Assembly: GCA_017554305.1 (NCBI GenBank)
Contig: JAFZIN010000032.1
Span: 1-64,000 of the forward strand
Origin: Bacteroidales bacterium
GTDB lineage: Bacteria; Bacteroidota; Bacteroidia; Bacteroidales; UBA932
Direction: 5' to 3'
DNA length: 64,000 bases
Below the pieces are notes generated by a model. That model had not been told where the DNA came from and made no database searches. It saw nothing but the letters and a program-made list of their open reading frames with translations. A program made the position numbers and the translations under genes. The stretch's first letter is position 1. Each line of letters begins with the position of its first letter. This document shows positions 53,313 through 62,105 of the stretch, in pieces.

Positions 53313-54512
53313 ATGATTTTTTCAGAAGTTGCAGGTCATAAAGAGCTTAAGGAATCCCTCAAGAAAATGGTTCAGGGGGGAAAGATGCCGCACGCGCTTC
53401 TCTTTTCTGAGCAGAGCGGATGCGGGGCACTCCCTCTGGTTCTGGCACTTACACAGTTCATCTTCTGTAAGACCCGCCGTGCTCTTGCAAGCGGAGATGA
53501 TACCTGGGTTGTTAAGGGACTCTTTGGAGACGAGCCGGACTCTCTTCCTACTGACGATTCCTGTCAGGTCTGCTCCTCCTGCATAAAGATCAGAAACCTG
53601 GCCCACCCGGATTTCCATTTCTTGTTCCCAATCAACACCACTCCGCTGGTAGACAAGGGCAAGAAGGCCCCAATGGATATGTACTATGAAATCTTCCGCA
53701 AAATTGTGGAGGAGAACCCGTACTTCTCTGAGCAAGACCTCTATAGAGAGATGGGGCTTGAAAATAAGATGGGTCTTATTGGCGTAAACGAGGCCTCCTG
53801 GCTTATAGACAAACTGAGCTTTACCGCATACGAGGGCGGAAGCAAAGTGGTGTTGATTCTCTACCCGGAGAGGATGAATCTTGAGGCGGCTAATAAACTG
53901 TTAAAGAGCATAGAGGAGCCAACTGAAGATACCTTCTTCTTCCTTATAACAACAGATCCTGAGAAGATTATAAAGACCATCCGCTCACGCTGCAGGTTAA
54001 TAGAAGTTCCGCCAATAGAAAAGGAAGATTTACAAAAAGCTATCGCAGAGAAATATAAGATGAGTTCAGAAGAGGCGCTTAAGTGGGCCCTCTGCGCTCA
54101 GGGTAGTTTTGGCAGGGCAATGGAGATGATTGAAGAGAGCCAGCAGGAGAAGGAAGATTTTGAAGATTTTATCTCACTGTTCCGCCTGGTAGACGAGCGT
54201 GACCTTACGGGCTTACTAGCTCTGGGCCAGGAGCTTGCAAGGAAGGGAAAGGAGGAGCAGAAACTCTTCTGCCGCAACGCTTTAAAGAGTCTGCGCACTA
54301 TGTTTATGATAAAGATGGGGCAGGAGAATATCTCTTACTCATCTCCAAATCACATTGAGCAGATGAAGACTCTGGCGGAGAGGCTTAAGGAGGATTTCTT
54401 CCAGAAAGGATATGACATTTTTAACAATTCAATAGAGTGCATAGAGAGAAACGTGAACGCAAAATTTATCTTCTGTGACTTGTGTAATGCGCTCTACATA
54501 AACATAATATAA
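53313..54512 (+). CDS. holB: DNA polymerase III delta-prime subunit-like protein
   Basis: A 399-residue clamp-loader subunit. It has the zinc-binding segment CQVCSSCIKIRNLAHPDFHF (with a further Cys earlier, CKTRR), the sensor 1 region, and a SIEEPTEDTFFFLITTDPEK stretch with arginine finger TIRSRCRLIEVPP. The Walker A site is degenerate (SEQSGCGALPL), as is normal for delta-prime. Its stop overlaps the ricT start by 1 nt. Confidence 0.93.
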   Translation: MIFSEVAGHKELKESLKKMVQGGKMPHALLFSEQSGCGALPLVLALTQFIFCKTRRALASGDDTWVVKGLFGDEPDSLPTDDSCQVCSSCIKIRNLAHPDFHFLFPINTTPLVDKGKKAPMDMYYEIFRKIVEENPYFSEQDLYREMGLENKMGLIGVNEASWLIDKLSFTAYEGGSKVVLILYPERMNLEAANKLLKSIEEPTEDTFFFLITTDPEKIIKTIRSRCRLIEVPPIEKEDLQKAIAEKYKMSSEEALKWALCAQGSFGRAMEMIEESQQEKEDFEDFISLFRLVDERDLTGLLALGQELARKGKEEQKLFCRNALKSLRTMFMIKMGQENISYSSPNHIEQMKTLAERLKEDFFQKGYDIFNNSIECIERNVNAKFIFCDLCNALYINII

Positions 54513-55651
54513 TGGATGCAGAAAAACTGACATACGATTGTCACCGTGGTTGTGAAGTTACCTCAAACCCAGACGGTTCCCCTTGTGCCAGATACAATAT
54601 GGGGTGCTGCAAGAGAGCGGTCTTTGACTGGCTTACCGGCATTCCTGACGATGAGATGGAGAAGCTCTTTGAGGTGCGTTTTAAGAATACTCACAAAGGA
54701 ATCTATATTAATGATTCTCAGCTGGTTCTAAGGGAGGGAGATATTGTTGTTACCGAGGCTCAGAACGGATATGACGTAGGAATTATTACTCTTGCGGGTG
54801 CGGTTATTGCCCATCAGCTTAAGAGAAACAAAATTGAGCATAAGTCTTACGAGTTTAAGAAGATATACCGCAAAGCGCGTCCGGCCGATATTCAAAAGTG
54901 GCAGGAGGCAATTGCAAGAGAGCATCAGACAATGATCCGCAGCCGTGTTCTGGCGGCCAACCTGGGGCTTGAGATGAAGATTGGAGACGTTGAGTTTCAG
55001 GGAGATGGAACAAAGGCTATCTTCTATTACATTGCAGACGGCAGAGTAGATTTCCGTCAGCTGATTAAAGATTTTGCAGAGGAGTTTCACATCAGAGTGG
55101 AGATGCGTCAGATTGGTGCGCGCCAGGAGGCGGGCCTGATTGGAGGCATTGGCGTTTGCGGACAGGCTCTCTGCTGCTCAAGGTATATAAATGATTTCCA
55201 ATCTATTACCACAGCGGCGGCAAGATGCCAGGATCTCTCGCTCAACCCTCAGAAACTTGCGGGCCAGTGCGGCAAACTCAAATGCTGCATAAACTACGAG
55301 GCTCCTGTTTACATAGACGCCAAAGAGAAACTGCCTCAGATTAACGAGCCGCTCCACCTGGAAGACGGTGATGTTAACGTTGTGAAAACAGATGTCTTAA
55401 AGGGAGTTATGTGGTTCTCCTATCTGGATAAGGAGGGAGATGATGCTTACCCGCTCAAGGTGGATAAGGTGAATGAGATTCTCTCTCTGAACCGTGAGGG
55501 AAAGAAGGCCGCCTCCATTGCAAGAGAGCCAAAGGAGAAGGTGATAGACTTTAAGAGCGCGGCAGGAGAAGACAGCATCACCAGATTTGATGAGGTTAAA
55601 CGCAAGAAGAATAATTCCCGCAACCGCTTTAAGCAAAGAAGATCAAAATGA
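54512..55651 (+). CDS. ricT: PSP1/RicT family protein
   Basis: A 379-residue cytoplasmic protein of the PSP1 (YaaT/RicT) family. It shows the Cys-rich set (YNMGCCKRAVFDWL, GVCGQALCCSRYI, LAGQCGKLKCCINYE) that in Bacillus RicT binds Fe-S clusters in the RicAFT complex. The C-terminal tail is basic (KKNNSRNRFKQRRSK). RicA and RicF homologues are not seen. In Bacteroidota the ricT-gldH order recurs, from memory. Function here is not known. The stop overlaps gldH by 4 nt. Confidence 0.9.
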   Translation: MDAEKLTYDCHRGCEVTSNPDGSPCARYNMGCCKRAVFDWLTGIPDDEMEKLFEVRFKNTHKGIYINDSQLVLREGDIVVTEAQNGYDVGIITLAGAVIAHQLKRNKIEHKSYEFKKIYRKARPADIQKWQEAIAREHQTMIRSRVLAANLGLEMKIGDVEFQGDGTKAIFYYIADGRVDFRQLIKDFAEEFHIRVEMRQIGARQEAGLIGGIGVCGQALCCSRYINDFQSITTAAARCQDLSLNPQKLAGQCGKLKCCINYEAPVYIDAKEKLPQINEPLHLEDGDVNVVKTDVLKGVMWFSYLDKEGDDAYPLKVDKVNEILSLNREGKKAASIAREPKEKVIDFKSAAGEDSITRFDEVKRKKNNSRNRFKQRRSK

Positions 55652-56133
55652 TCTCCAAACGCAGAGCCCTTATATTATCTTCTCTTATTATCTTTCTTGC
55701 GGCAGGTTGCCGCGAGCCGCTTAAACACTTCACCTTCAGGAGCCTGGACGGTAACGGCTGGCTGCCGGAAGATACGCTCTCCTTTGAGCTGGATTTAAGA
55801 AAAACAGATGAGGGAAAGAACATCTACATCTCCTCCTCCTTCAGAGAGTTTGAGGGGAAGCAGGTGATGAAAGAGGGGCCGTTTTCTTTTTTCATCACGA
55901 TGGTTTCACCTTCCGGAACGGTTCTGCGTGATACTCTCTCTCTGCCTTTTAACTCCCTGCAGATGAAGAGCAAAAAAGAGGGAAAGATTGTTCAGCTGCA
56001 GTGGCCGTACCTGTTGGATGTTAAACCTGCGGAGGAGGGAATTTGGAAGATAGAACTCACCCGCCCCAAGGGAGATAGTCCTGTTTACGAGAGAGTGAGG
56101 GGCGTTGGAATAAGCTGTAAGGCAACACCTTAA
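55648..56133 (+). CDS. gldH: Gliding motility lipoprotein GldH
   Basis: A 161-residue lipoprotein, lipobox LAAGC near residue 21. The mature part starts with a short Arg/Phe-rich stretch and GWLPEDTLSFELDLRKTDEG, followed by an immunoglobulin-like beta pattern (GPFSFFITMVSPSGTVLRDT). GldH is needed for gliding in Flavobacterium, but is present in non-gliding Bacteroidales too; an envelope role is likely here. No other gld genes in the window. Confidence 0.85.
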   Translation: MISKRRALILSSLIIFLAAGCREPLKHFTFRSLDGNGWLPEDTLSFELDLRKTDEGKNIYISSSFREFEGKQVMKEGPFSFFITMVSPSGTVLRDTLSLPFNSLQMKSKKEGKIVQLQWPYLLDVKPAEEGIWKIELTRPKGDSPVYERVRGVGISCKATP

Positions 56134-56139
56134 AAGAAG

Positions 56140-56910
56140 ATGAGCACAGTAAATAAATTAGAGAAATTCCGTCAGAACGAGACCTTTGCCTCTCTTCTCC
56201 AACCAAAAAAGGAGGAGCTTTTCCGCAAAGATTTCCGCCTTAAGGGCAGGTGGCAGAGTGAAGAGTTTAAGAACTCCAATCCTATCACCTTGGAACTTGG
56301 TTGCGGTAAAGGAGAGTATACAGTTTCTCTGGCCAAACTCTTTCCTAATAGGAATTTCATAGGAATGGATATTAAGGGTGCCCGTCTTTGGAAGGGGGCT
56401 AAAGAGGTGGAAGAGAGCGGAATAAAGAATGTGAGGTTCCTCCGCACAAACATAGATTTCATTGAGTGGATTTACGGGCAGGATGAGGTTAGTGAAATCT
56501 GGATAACCTTTGCAGATCCGCAGCTGCGCTCTCCGCGCAAAAGACTCTCAGGTTCTATGTTTTTGGAAAGGTACCGCAAGTTTCTGAAGCCGGGCGGTGT
56601 TATTCATCTTAAGACAGACAGCCGTTATCTGCACGAGTATACAAAAGCTGTCGCGGAGCAAAATAAACTTAATATAATTTGCTGCAGCACAGATGTTTAT
56701 AAAGAGGCGGAGAATACATCACAGCCGTTTCCAAAGGAGCTTACAACCGTTCAGACTTTTTACGAACAGTACTTTTTGAAGATGGGTCTTCCAATTACCT
56801 ATCTCTCATTTCAGTTAAACAACAGCGAGCCAATTAAAGAGCCGGTTTGGGATTCAGATTACTGGCTGGGCAAAGAGAATGAAGGCCGCATTTTAGGTAG
56901 AATCAGATAG
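56140..56910 (+). CDS. trmB: tRNA (guanine-N7)-methyltransferase TrmB
   Basis: A 256-residue SAM-dependent enzyme making m7G46 in tRNA. Motifs: PITLELGCGKGEYTVSLAKL (SAM binding), NRNFIGMDIKGARLWKGAKE, and the catalytic ITFADPQLRSPRKRLSG. Length is slightly above average. It lies 6 bp after gldH. Confidence 0.95.
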   Translation: MSTVNKLEKFRQNETFASLLQPKKEELFRKDFRLKGRWQSEEFKNSNPITLELGCGKGEYTVSLAKLFPNRNFIGMDIKGARLWKGAKEVEESGIKNVRFLRTNIDFIEWIYGQDEVSEIWITFADPQLRSPRKRLSGSMFLERYRKFLKPGGVIHLKTDSRYLHEYTKAVAEQNKLNIICCSTDVYKEAENTSQPFPKELTTVQTFYEQYFLKMGLPITYLSFQLNNSEPIKEPVWDSDYWLGKENEGRILGRIR

Positions 56911-56911
56911 T

Positions 56912-58036
56912 ATGAAAGAAATTACAGAGCTGCGTCATAAGATACACAGCAGGCCGTGTTTATCCGGAGAAGAAAAAGAGACGGCAGAAATTGTATGCTC
57001 TTTTTTAAGAGAGTGCAAGCCTGATGTGTTGTTGGAAAATGTTGGCGGATACGGTGTTGTTGCAACATTCAAAGGTGGAGAGAACGGTCCTAAAATTCTT
57101 CTGAGATGTGAACTGGATGCTCTTCCAATAACGGAGACAAGCGGAAAGGAATATTGCTCTCAAAAGAGCGGTGTTGCCCACTCCTGCGGTCATGATGGTC
57201 ACATTGCCGTACTTTGTGCTATTGCCCGCGCTATCTCACTCAACCGCAGCCTTTTAGGCAGCGGAGAGATAACCCTTCTTTTCCAGCCGGAAGAGGAGAC
57301 GGGAAGAGGTGCACTTCGTATGGCGGAGGTGTTAAAAAAGAGGGGAGTTCACTTTGATTACGCCATTGCATTTCACAACTGGCCGGGCAAAAAATATAAG
57401 AGCGTGGTTCTCTATCCGGAGTGCTACGCCTGGGCATCCACCGGAATGAAGATTGAATTTTTAGGAAAACAATCTCACGCAAGTGATCCGCAACTGGCTC
57501 TTAATCCAACAGTTGCAATAATGCGCCTTATAGAGAAAGTTCTCTCTGTAAACCAGACGCTCTCCTATTCAACCATTGTAAATGTAAACATTGGAAGTGA
57601 AGATTACGGCATTACTCCGGGTGAGGGATATGTTGCTCTGACTGCAAGAAGCCAAACAGACAGTGGGCTGCAAATGCTTGTATCTCAAATAGAAGATGAT
57701 GCCCGCAAACTTGCCGCAGAAAACTCTCTTGCTGTAAATATCTCTTATACAGACTCTTTCCCGGCAACGGTAAACAGCCCTAAACTTACTCAGATGATAG
57801 AAGAGACGGCAGAGCAGCTTGGTTACACCACGGAAAAAGATTTTGAGGGAACTCACGGAAGTGATGATTTTGTGCACTTTACAAAGATGAGCACCCAGTC
57901 CTCTTTCTTTGATATAGGTGCAGGAGAAGAGCACCCGCAGCTTCACAACTCTGCGTTTGACTTTGATGATTCTCTGATTCCTGTATTTGTAGAGATTATT
58001 TCTTGCGTTTGCAGACGAATTCTGCAAACTCTTTAA
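56912..58036 (+). CDS. M20 family amidohydrolase
   Basis: A 374-residue metal-dependent amidohydrolase of the N-acyl-amino-acid/IAA-amino-acid hydrolase type. Metal-binding features: HSCGHDGHIAVLCAIARAIS, the catalytic FQPEEETGRGALRMAEVL, and EGTHGSDDFVHF near the end. The dimerisation domain is in the middle. The natural substrate (N-acetyl-diaminopimelate, N-acyl amino acid or other) cannot be chosen. The last 41 nt overlap the convergent polyprenyl synthase gene. Confidence 0.9.
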   Translation: MKEITELRHKIHSRPCLSGEEKETAEIVCSFLRECKPDVLLENVGGYGVVATFKGGENGPKILLRCELDALPITETSGKEYCSQKSGVAHSCGHDGHIAVLCAIARAISLNRSLLGSGEITLLFQPEEETGRGALRMAEVLKKRGVHFDYAIAFHNWPGKKYKSVVLYPECYAWASTGMKIEFLGKQSHASDPQLALNPTVAIMRLIEKVLSVNQTLSYSTIVNVNIGSEDYGITPGEGYVALTARSQTDSGLQMLVSQIEDDARKLAAENSLAVNISYTDSFPATVNSPKLTQMIEETAEQLGYTTEKDFEGTHGSDDFVHFTKMSTQSSFFDIGAGEEHPQLHNSAFDFDDSLIPVFVEIISCVCRRILQTL

Positions 58037-58988
58037 GCATCTGCTTATCCGGAGAATCGGGCAGTACGTCCAGACCCTTTATTCCCATTGTAAGGTATTG
58101 GTTTGCAACATTCTGTGCATACTCCAATCCTCCGCTTTCATTAACAAAGTTAAAGACCTCTTCTACTATCTGCTTCTCACGTTCAGGTGTGCAGACGGTT
58201 TCTGAGAGTTCTTTAATCTTGGCAATGACCTCTCCTCTCTTTTCCGGTGCGTTTTTGAATGCGCCCAAAAGAGGGAGCGTTATCTTTCTCTCTTTTAAGT
58301 CTATACCAAAGTTCTTGCCTGTCTCCATAGATGGAGAGTAATCAAAAATATCGTCTCTTATCTGAAAGGCAAGACCCAGATATTTTGCAAATGAAGCCAC
58401 TCCGTCTACAACAGGCTGAGGGGCGTTAACTGCGTATGCTGCAGCCTTTACCGTTGCTTCAAATAGAACAGCCGTTTTACCGTAGATGATAATAAAATAA
58501 TCCTCCTCCGTGGTATCCATCTCGTCTGCCTTGTCTATCTGGAGAAGTTCTCCCTCGCTCAGTTTTTTGGTGGCATCCGTAAAGAGGTTTATAATCTTTC
58601 TGTCACACTTGCTTGCAAGAACGGCAAGCACTACGCTCAGCCAGAAATCGCCGGTAAGAACAGCAACGTAAGGGGTAAACAACGCTCCCACGGTTGGGGC
58701 GTTTCTTCTTTTTGAGGCCTGGTCTACAACGTCATCGTGAAGCAGAGTGGCTGTGTGCAGCATCTCGGAAACAGCTGCACAGCAGTAACTTGCCTCTGTA
58801 AGAGTACCGCAGCATCTACCCACCAGCAGGGAGAGGAGAGGTCTCATCTCCTTTCCCCTGTTGCCGAGTATATACTTATTGACGCTGTTCAGGTAAGAAC
58901 GGTCTGTTTTGAGAGCTTCATAGAGTACTCCGCGATACTTGTCTACATCATCTCCCAGAAAGGCCCTTACCCCCTCAATGTCTGCCAT
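57996..58988 (-). CDS. Polyprenyl diphosphate synthase
   Basis: A 330-residue trans-isoprenyl synthase. First Asp-rich motif LLHDDVVD near residue 84 and second IRDDIFDY near residue 212; RGKEMRPLLSLLVGRCCGTL is the substrate-binding basic stretch. The chain-length-setting residues before the first motif (LHTATLLHDD) fit an octaprenyl or longer product for menaquinone. Its 3' end overlaps the M20 gene by 41 nt. Confidence 0.92.
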   Translation of the reverse strand: MADIEGVRAFLGDDVDKYRGVLYEALKTDRSYLNSVNKYILGNRGKEMRPLLSLLVGRCCGTLTEASYCCAAVSEMLHTATLLHDDVVDQASKRRNAPTVGALFTPYVAVLTGDFWLSVVLAVLASKCDRKIINLFTDATKKLSEGELLQIDKADEMDTTEEDYFIIIYGKTAVLFEATVKAAAYAVNAPQPVVDGVASFAKYLGLAFQIRDDIFDYSPSMETGKNFGIDLKERKITLPLLGAFKNAPEKRGEVIAKIKELSETVCTPEREKQIVEEVFNFVNESGGLEYAQNVANQYLTMGIKGLDVLPDSPDKQMLKEFAEFVCKRKK

Positions 58989-58994
58989 TTCTCT

Positions 58995-59594
58995 TTAGAA
59001 TATGAAGGCAAGTGAAACCTCCAGACCTTTCTGCTTGGAAGTCTTCCAACCATCGTAGGTGCCTTTTTCTCCCTCTCCAACCTTAGAAATATCCCAGTTG
59101 TATCTTACGTTTACCTGGAACTTCCAAAGATCTGCACCAACTCCTAAACCCACACCGCCGGTGAATCTGTTAAGATCATCCCAGGAACCGGCATTGTGGT
59201 TCTTACCAATGGCGTAGCTGATGTACGGAACAGCCTGAACGTAAGGCCTTACCACAACCAGGTTGAATCCGTACTGGATGCTGAGAGGTATCTGCAGATA
59301 CTGCAGTTCAATCTTCTCATTGGTTGCGCCCGGCATGCTCTCTCTTGGAGCAATGGTTGCCGTTCTGTTAATGAAGAGCAACTCAGGCTGAACTACAAAG
59401 CCAGGAGTAACGTGGTGGCTGTAAAGGATACCGGCTTGGTAACCAATGTTATCCTTAAATTTAAAATCTTTGTTGATGTTTGATAGTTTGGTGGTATAGA
59501 TACCGCCCTTAATACCAAACTGTGCCTTAGCAACATTGGCAGTTGCTGCAAATGCAAAAGCTGCAATAAGTGCTATTGCTAAAATTCTTTTCAT
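58995..59594 (-). CDS. Outer-membrane beta-barrel protein (porin-like)
   Basis: A 199-residue exported protein with a signal peptide ending VAKA-Q. The mature part has the alternating aromatic strands of an 8-stranded barrel (FGIKGGIYTTKLSNINKDFK, VVQPELLFINRTATIAPRES, GVGLGVGADLWKFQVNVRYN) and ends in Phe (SLAFIF), the outer-membrane sorting signal. Typical of PorT/OmpA-like barrels of Bacteroidota. 6 bp from the polyprenyl synthase gene; function unknown. Confidence 0.85.
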   Translation of the reverse strand: MKRILAIALIAAFAFAATANVAKAQFGIKGGIYTTKLSNINKDFKFKDNIGYQAGILYSHHVTPGFVVQPELLFINRTATIAPRESMPGATNEKIELQYLQIPLSIQYGFNLVVVRPYVQAVPYISYAIGKNHNAGSWDDLNRFTGGVGLGVGADLWKFQVNVRYNWDISKVGEGEKGTYDGWKTSKQKGLEVSLAFIF

Positions 59595-59606
59595 AATATG
59601 TTTAGT

Positions 59607-59924
59607 TTATAATAATGCTTTCAATTTTTCCTCAATTGCCTCTTTTGTGTTGGAACCCACCATCTTATCCTTTAACTCTCCGTCTTTGAAGAAGAGAAGG
59701 GTTGGGATATTTCTGATGCCGTAATTTACAGGAGCCTCTTCCGCCTCCTCTACGTTACACTTAGCAATTACTGCACGTCCTTCATACTCTGCAGCAAGCT
59801 GTTCTACAATTGGGGCAATCATGCGGCAGGGACCGCACCAGGTAGCCCAAAAATCTACCATAACAGGAAGTTTGCTCTCAAGAACAACCTCTTTGAAATT
59901 GGAATCAACAACGGTAATCTCCAT
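59607..59924 (-). CDS. trxA: Thioredoxin
   Basis: A 105-residue thioredoxin with active site WCGPC near residue 30 (VDFWATWCGPCRMIAPIVEQ), the cis-Pro segment GIRNIPTLLFFKDGELKDKM, and no signal peptide. A cytoplasmic disulfide reductase. It is first in the unit with the beta-barrel and polyprenyl synthase genes. Confidence 0.97.
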   Translation of the reverse strand: MEITVVDSNFKEVVLESKLPVMVDFWATWCGPCRMIAPIVEQLAAEYEGRAVIAKCNVEEAEEAPVNYGIRNIPTLLFFKDGELKDKMVGSNTKEAIEEKLKALL

Positions 59925-59994
59925 ATCAGTAACTTTAATTGAAAAAAACTTTAATTATCAGGTTGCTAAATTAGCATTTATTTTTCAGAAATCG

Positions 59995-60002
59995 TATTTT
60001 TG
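59995..60002 (+). promoter_or_regulatory. -7 box of the kbl-like gene
   Basis: TATTTTTG, 34 nt before the start at 60037; no good -33. Confidence 0.45.
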
Positions 60003-60036
60003 TTAAAGCCAAACGGAAACTCAAAAACAAATCAAT

Positions 60037-61227
60037 ATGTATAAAGATTTTCAATCATACCTAAAAACAGAGCTCGGCTCAATTAAAAAGGCCGGCCTGT
60101 ACAAAGAGGAGAGAGTTATTGTTTCCCCTCAGAGAGCAGATATAAAAGTTGCAGGCGGAAAAGAGGTTCTGAACTTCTGTGCCAACAACTACCTGGGTCT
60201 TTCAGACAATCCACGTCTTATTAAGGCCGCTAAAAAGGCCTTGGATACAAGAGGTTACGGAATGAGTTCCGTAAGATTCATCTGCGGAACCGGAGATCTT
60301 CAGAAAGAGTTGGAGAAGAAAATCTCCGAATTCTTTGGTACGGAAGATACCATCCTTTACACCTCCTGCTTTGATGCAAACGGCGGAGTGTTTGAACCTC
60401 TCTTTAACGAGGAGGATGCCATTATCTCCGATGCCCTCAACCACGCTTCCATCATAGACGGCGTAAGACTCTGCAAGGCTGTTCGTTACAGATATGCCAA
60501 TGCAGATATGAAGGAGCTTGAGGAGTGCCTTAAGAAGGCTCAGAAACAGCGCTACAGAATTATAGTTACAGACGGTGTCTTCTCAATGGACGGCAACGTT
60601 GCTCCTGTAGATAAAATCTACGCTCTTGCAAAGAAGTACAATGCAATGGTAATGGTAGACGAGTCTCACTCTGCAGGCGTTGTTGGAAAGACCGGAAGAG
60701 GTACAACGGAACTCTATAAACTCAGAGGCAAGATTGAGATTCTCACCGGTACGCTCGGTAAATCCTTTGGCGGTGCAGTTGGCGGATTTACAACGGGTAA
60801 GAAGGAGATTATTGCAATGTTAAGACAGCGCTCACGTCCTTACCTCTTCTCCAACTCTATTCCTCCAATGGTTGCAGCCGCAGGTATTGAGATGTTCAAT
60901 ATGATGAGCCAGACCAACAAGCTGCAGGATAAGCTTCACGCAAATACTGCATACTTTGTAGATAAGATGAAGAAGGCCGGCTTTGACATTAAACCTACCC
61001 AGAGTGCAATATGTGCCGTAATGCTCTATGATGCAAAACTCTCACAGCAGATGGCCGCAAAACTTCTGGATGAGGGAATCTATGTAGTTGGTTTCTACTA
61101 TCCTGTTGTGCCTAAGGATCTTGCAAGAATCCGTGTTCAGGTTTCCGCAGGCCACTCCAAGAAACAGTTAGACAAGGCCGTTGCCGCCTTCACCAAGATA
61201 GCCAAGGAACTCAAGGTTCTTAAATAA
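60037..61227 (+). CDS. kbl: Glycine C-acetyltransferase (Kbl) / alpha-oxoamine synthase
   Basis: A 396-residue PLP enzyme of the 2-amino-3-ketobutyrate CoA ligase family. Visible: NFCANNYLGLSDNPRLIKAA, SSVRFICGTGDLQKELEKKI, VMVDESHSAGVVGKTGRGTT and the PLP-binding lysine in TGTLGKSFGGAVGGFTTGKK. It may cleave 2-amino-3-ketobutyrate to glycine and acetyl-CoA; a serine palmitoyltransferase-like or KAPA synthase activity is less likely from the motifs. lgt follows 8 bp downstream. Confidence 0.9.
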   Translation: MYKDFQSYLKTELGSIKKAGLYKEERVIVSPQRADIKVAGGKEVLNFCANNYLGLSDNPRLIKAAKKALDTRGYGMSSVRFICGTGDLQKELEKKISEFFGTEDTILYTSCFDANGGVFEPLFNEEDAIISDALNHASIIDGVRLCKAVRYRYANADMKELEECLKKAQKQRYRIIVTDGVFSMDGNVAPVDKIYALAKKYNAMVMVDESHSAGVVGKTGRGTTELYKLRGKIEILTGTLGKSFGGAVGGFTTGKKEIIAMLRQRSRPYLFSNSIPPMVAAAGIEMFNMMSQTNKLQDKLHANTAYFVDKMKKAGFDIKPTQSAICAVMLYDAKLSQQMAAKLLDEGIYVVGFYYPVVPKDLARIRVQVSAGHSKKQLDKAVAAFTKIAKELKVLK

Positions 61228-61235
61228 AACGCACT

Positions 61236-62105
61236 ATGACAGCATTACTTCAAAGCATATTATTCGTAAGATGGGACGTAAGCCCCTACATCTTTTCCGT
61301 TGGACACTTCCAGGTAAGATGGTACGGCCTTCTCTTTGTGAGCGGCTTCATCTTTGGCTACTGGCTCTTTTCAAAGTTCTACAAGAGAGAGGGTATGCCG
61401 GCAAAACTCCTGGATCCAATGCTTTATATGCTTTTGATCTGTGCTTTGGTTGGTGCCCGCTTAGGACACGTTCTATTTTATGACTTGGATTTCTACCTTG
61501 CCAATCCTTCTGAGATTCTGAAGGTTTGGCATGGTGGACTTGCCAGCCACGGAGGTGCAATTGCAATCCTTTTTGGAGTATGGTGGTATGTTCACAAGTA
61601 TGGCAAGAAGTACAATATAGACTACATCTGGATTGTAGACCGCCTGGCAATAGCAATACCGTTTGCGGGAATGGCTATCCGCTTAGGAAATCTCATGAAT
61701 TCAGAGATTTACGGCTTTGAGACAACTGTTCCATGGGGCTTTATCTTTGTTCGTGACGGCCAAACGGCAGCACATCATCCAACTCAGCTTTATGAGGCTC
61801 TCTCATATCTTTTGATAGGAATCATAATGGTTGTGCTCTACTATAAAAAGAAGGAGAGCGAGCCCAAAAAACCGCTCTACCGCGGCTTTCTGTTCGGCCT
61901 CTTTTTAGTCCTTCTTTTTGGAGCAAGATTCTTTATTGAGTACTTCAAACTTCCTCAGGAAGGGAGTGATGCAGTTGCAATGAGTGCCGGCAGACTGCTA
62001 AACAACGGCCAGCTTTTAAGCATCCCGTTTGTTGTTGCAGGCATCATAATCATCATCTGGAGTTACGTAGCCAGGAAACCTCTTTTACGCCAAGAAAAGA
62101 AGTAA
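61236..62105 (+). CDS. lgt: Prolipoprotein diacylglyceryl transferase
   Basis: A 289-residue inner-membrane enzyme that adds the diacylglyceryl group to the lipobox cysteine of lipoproteins such as those encoded in this window. About seven membrane helices; the signature is HGGLASHGGAIAILFGVWWY, with GNLMNSEIYG and HPTQLYEALSYLL also seen. The methyltransferase gene begins at the next base. Confidence 0.97.
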   Translation: MTALLQSILFVRWDVSPYIFSVGHFQVRWYGLLFVSGFIFGYWLFSKFYKREGMPAKLLDPMLYMLLICALVGARLGHVLFYDLDFYLANPSEILKVWHGGLASHGGAIAILFGVWWYVHKYGKKYNIDYIWIVDRLAIAIPFAGMAIRLGNLMNSEIYGFETTVPWGFIFVRDGQTAAHHPTQLYEALSYLLIGIIMVVLYYKKKESEPKKPLYRGFLFGLFLVLLFGARFFIEYFKLPQEGSDAVAMSAGRLLNNGQLLSIPFVVAGIIIIIWSYVARKPLLRQEKK

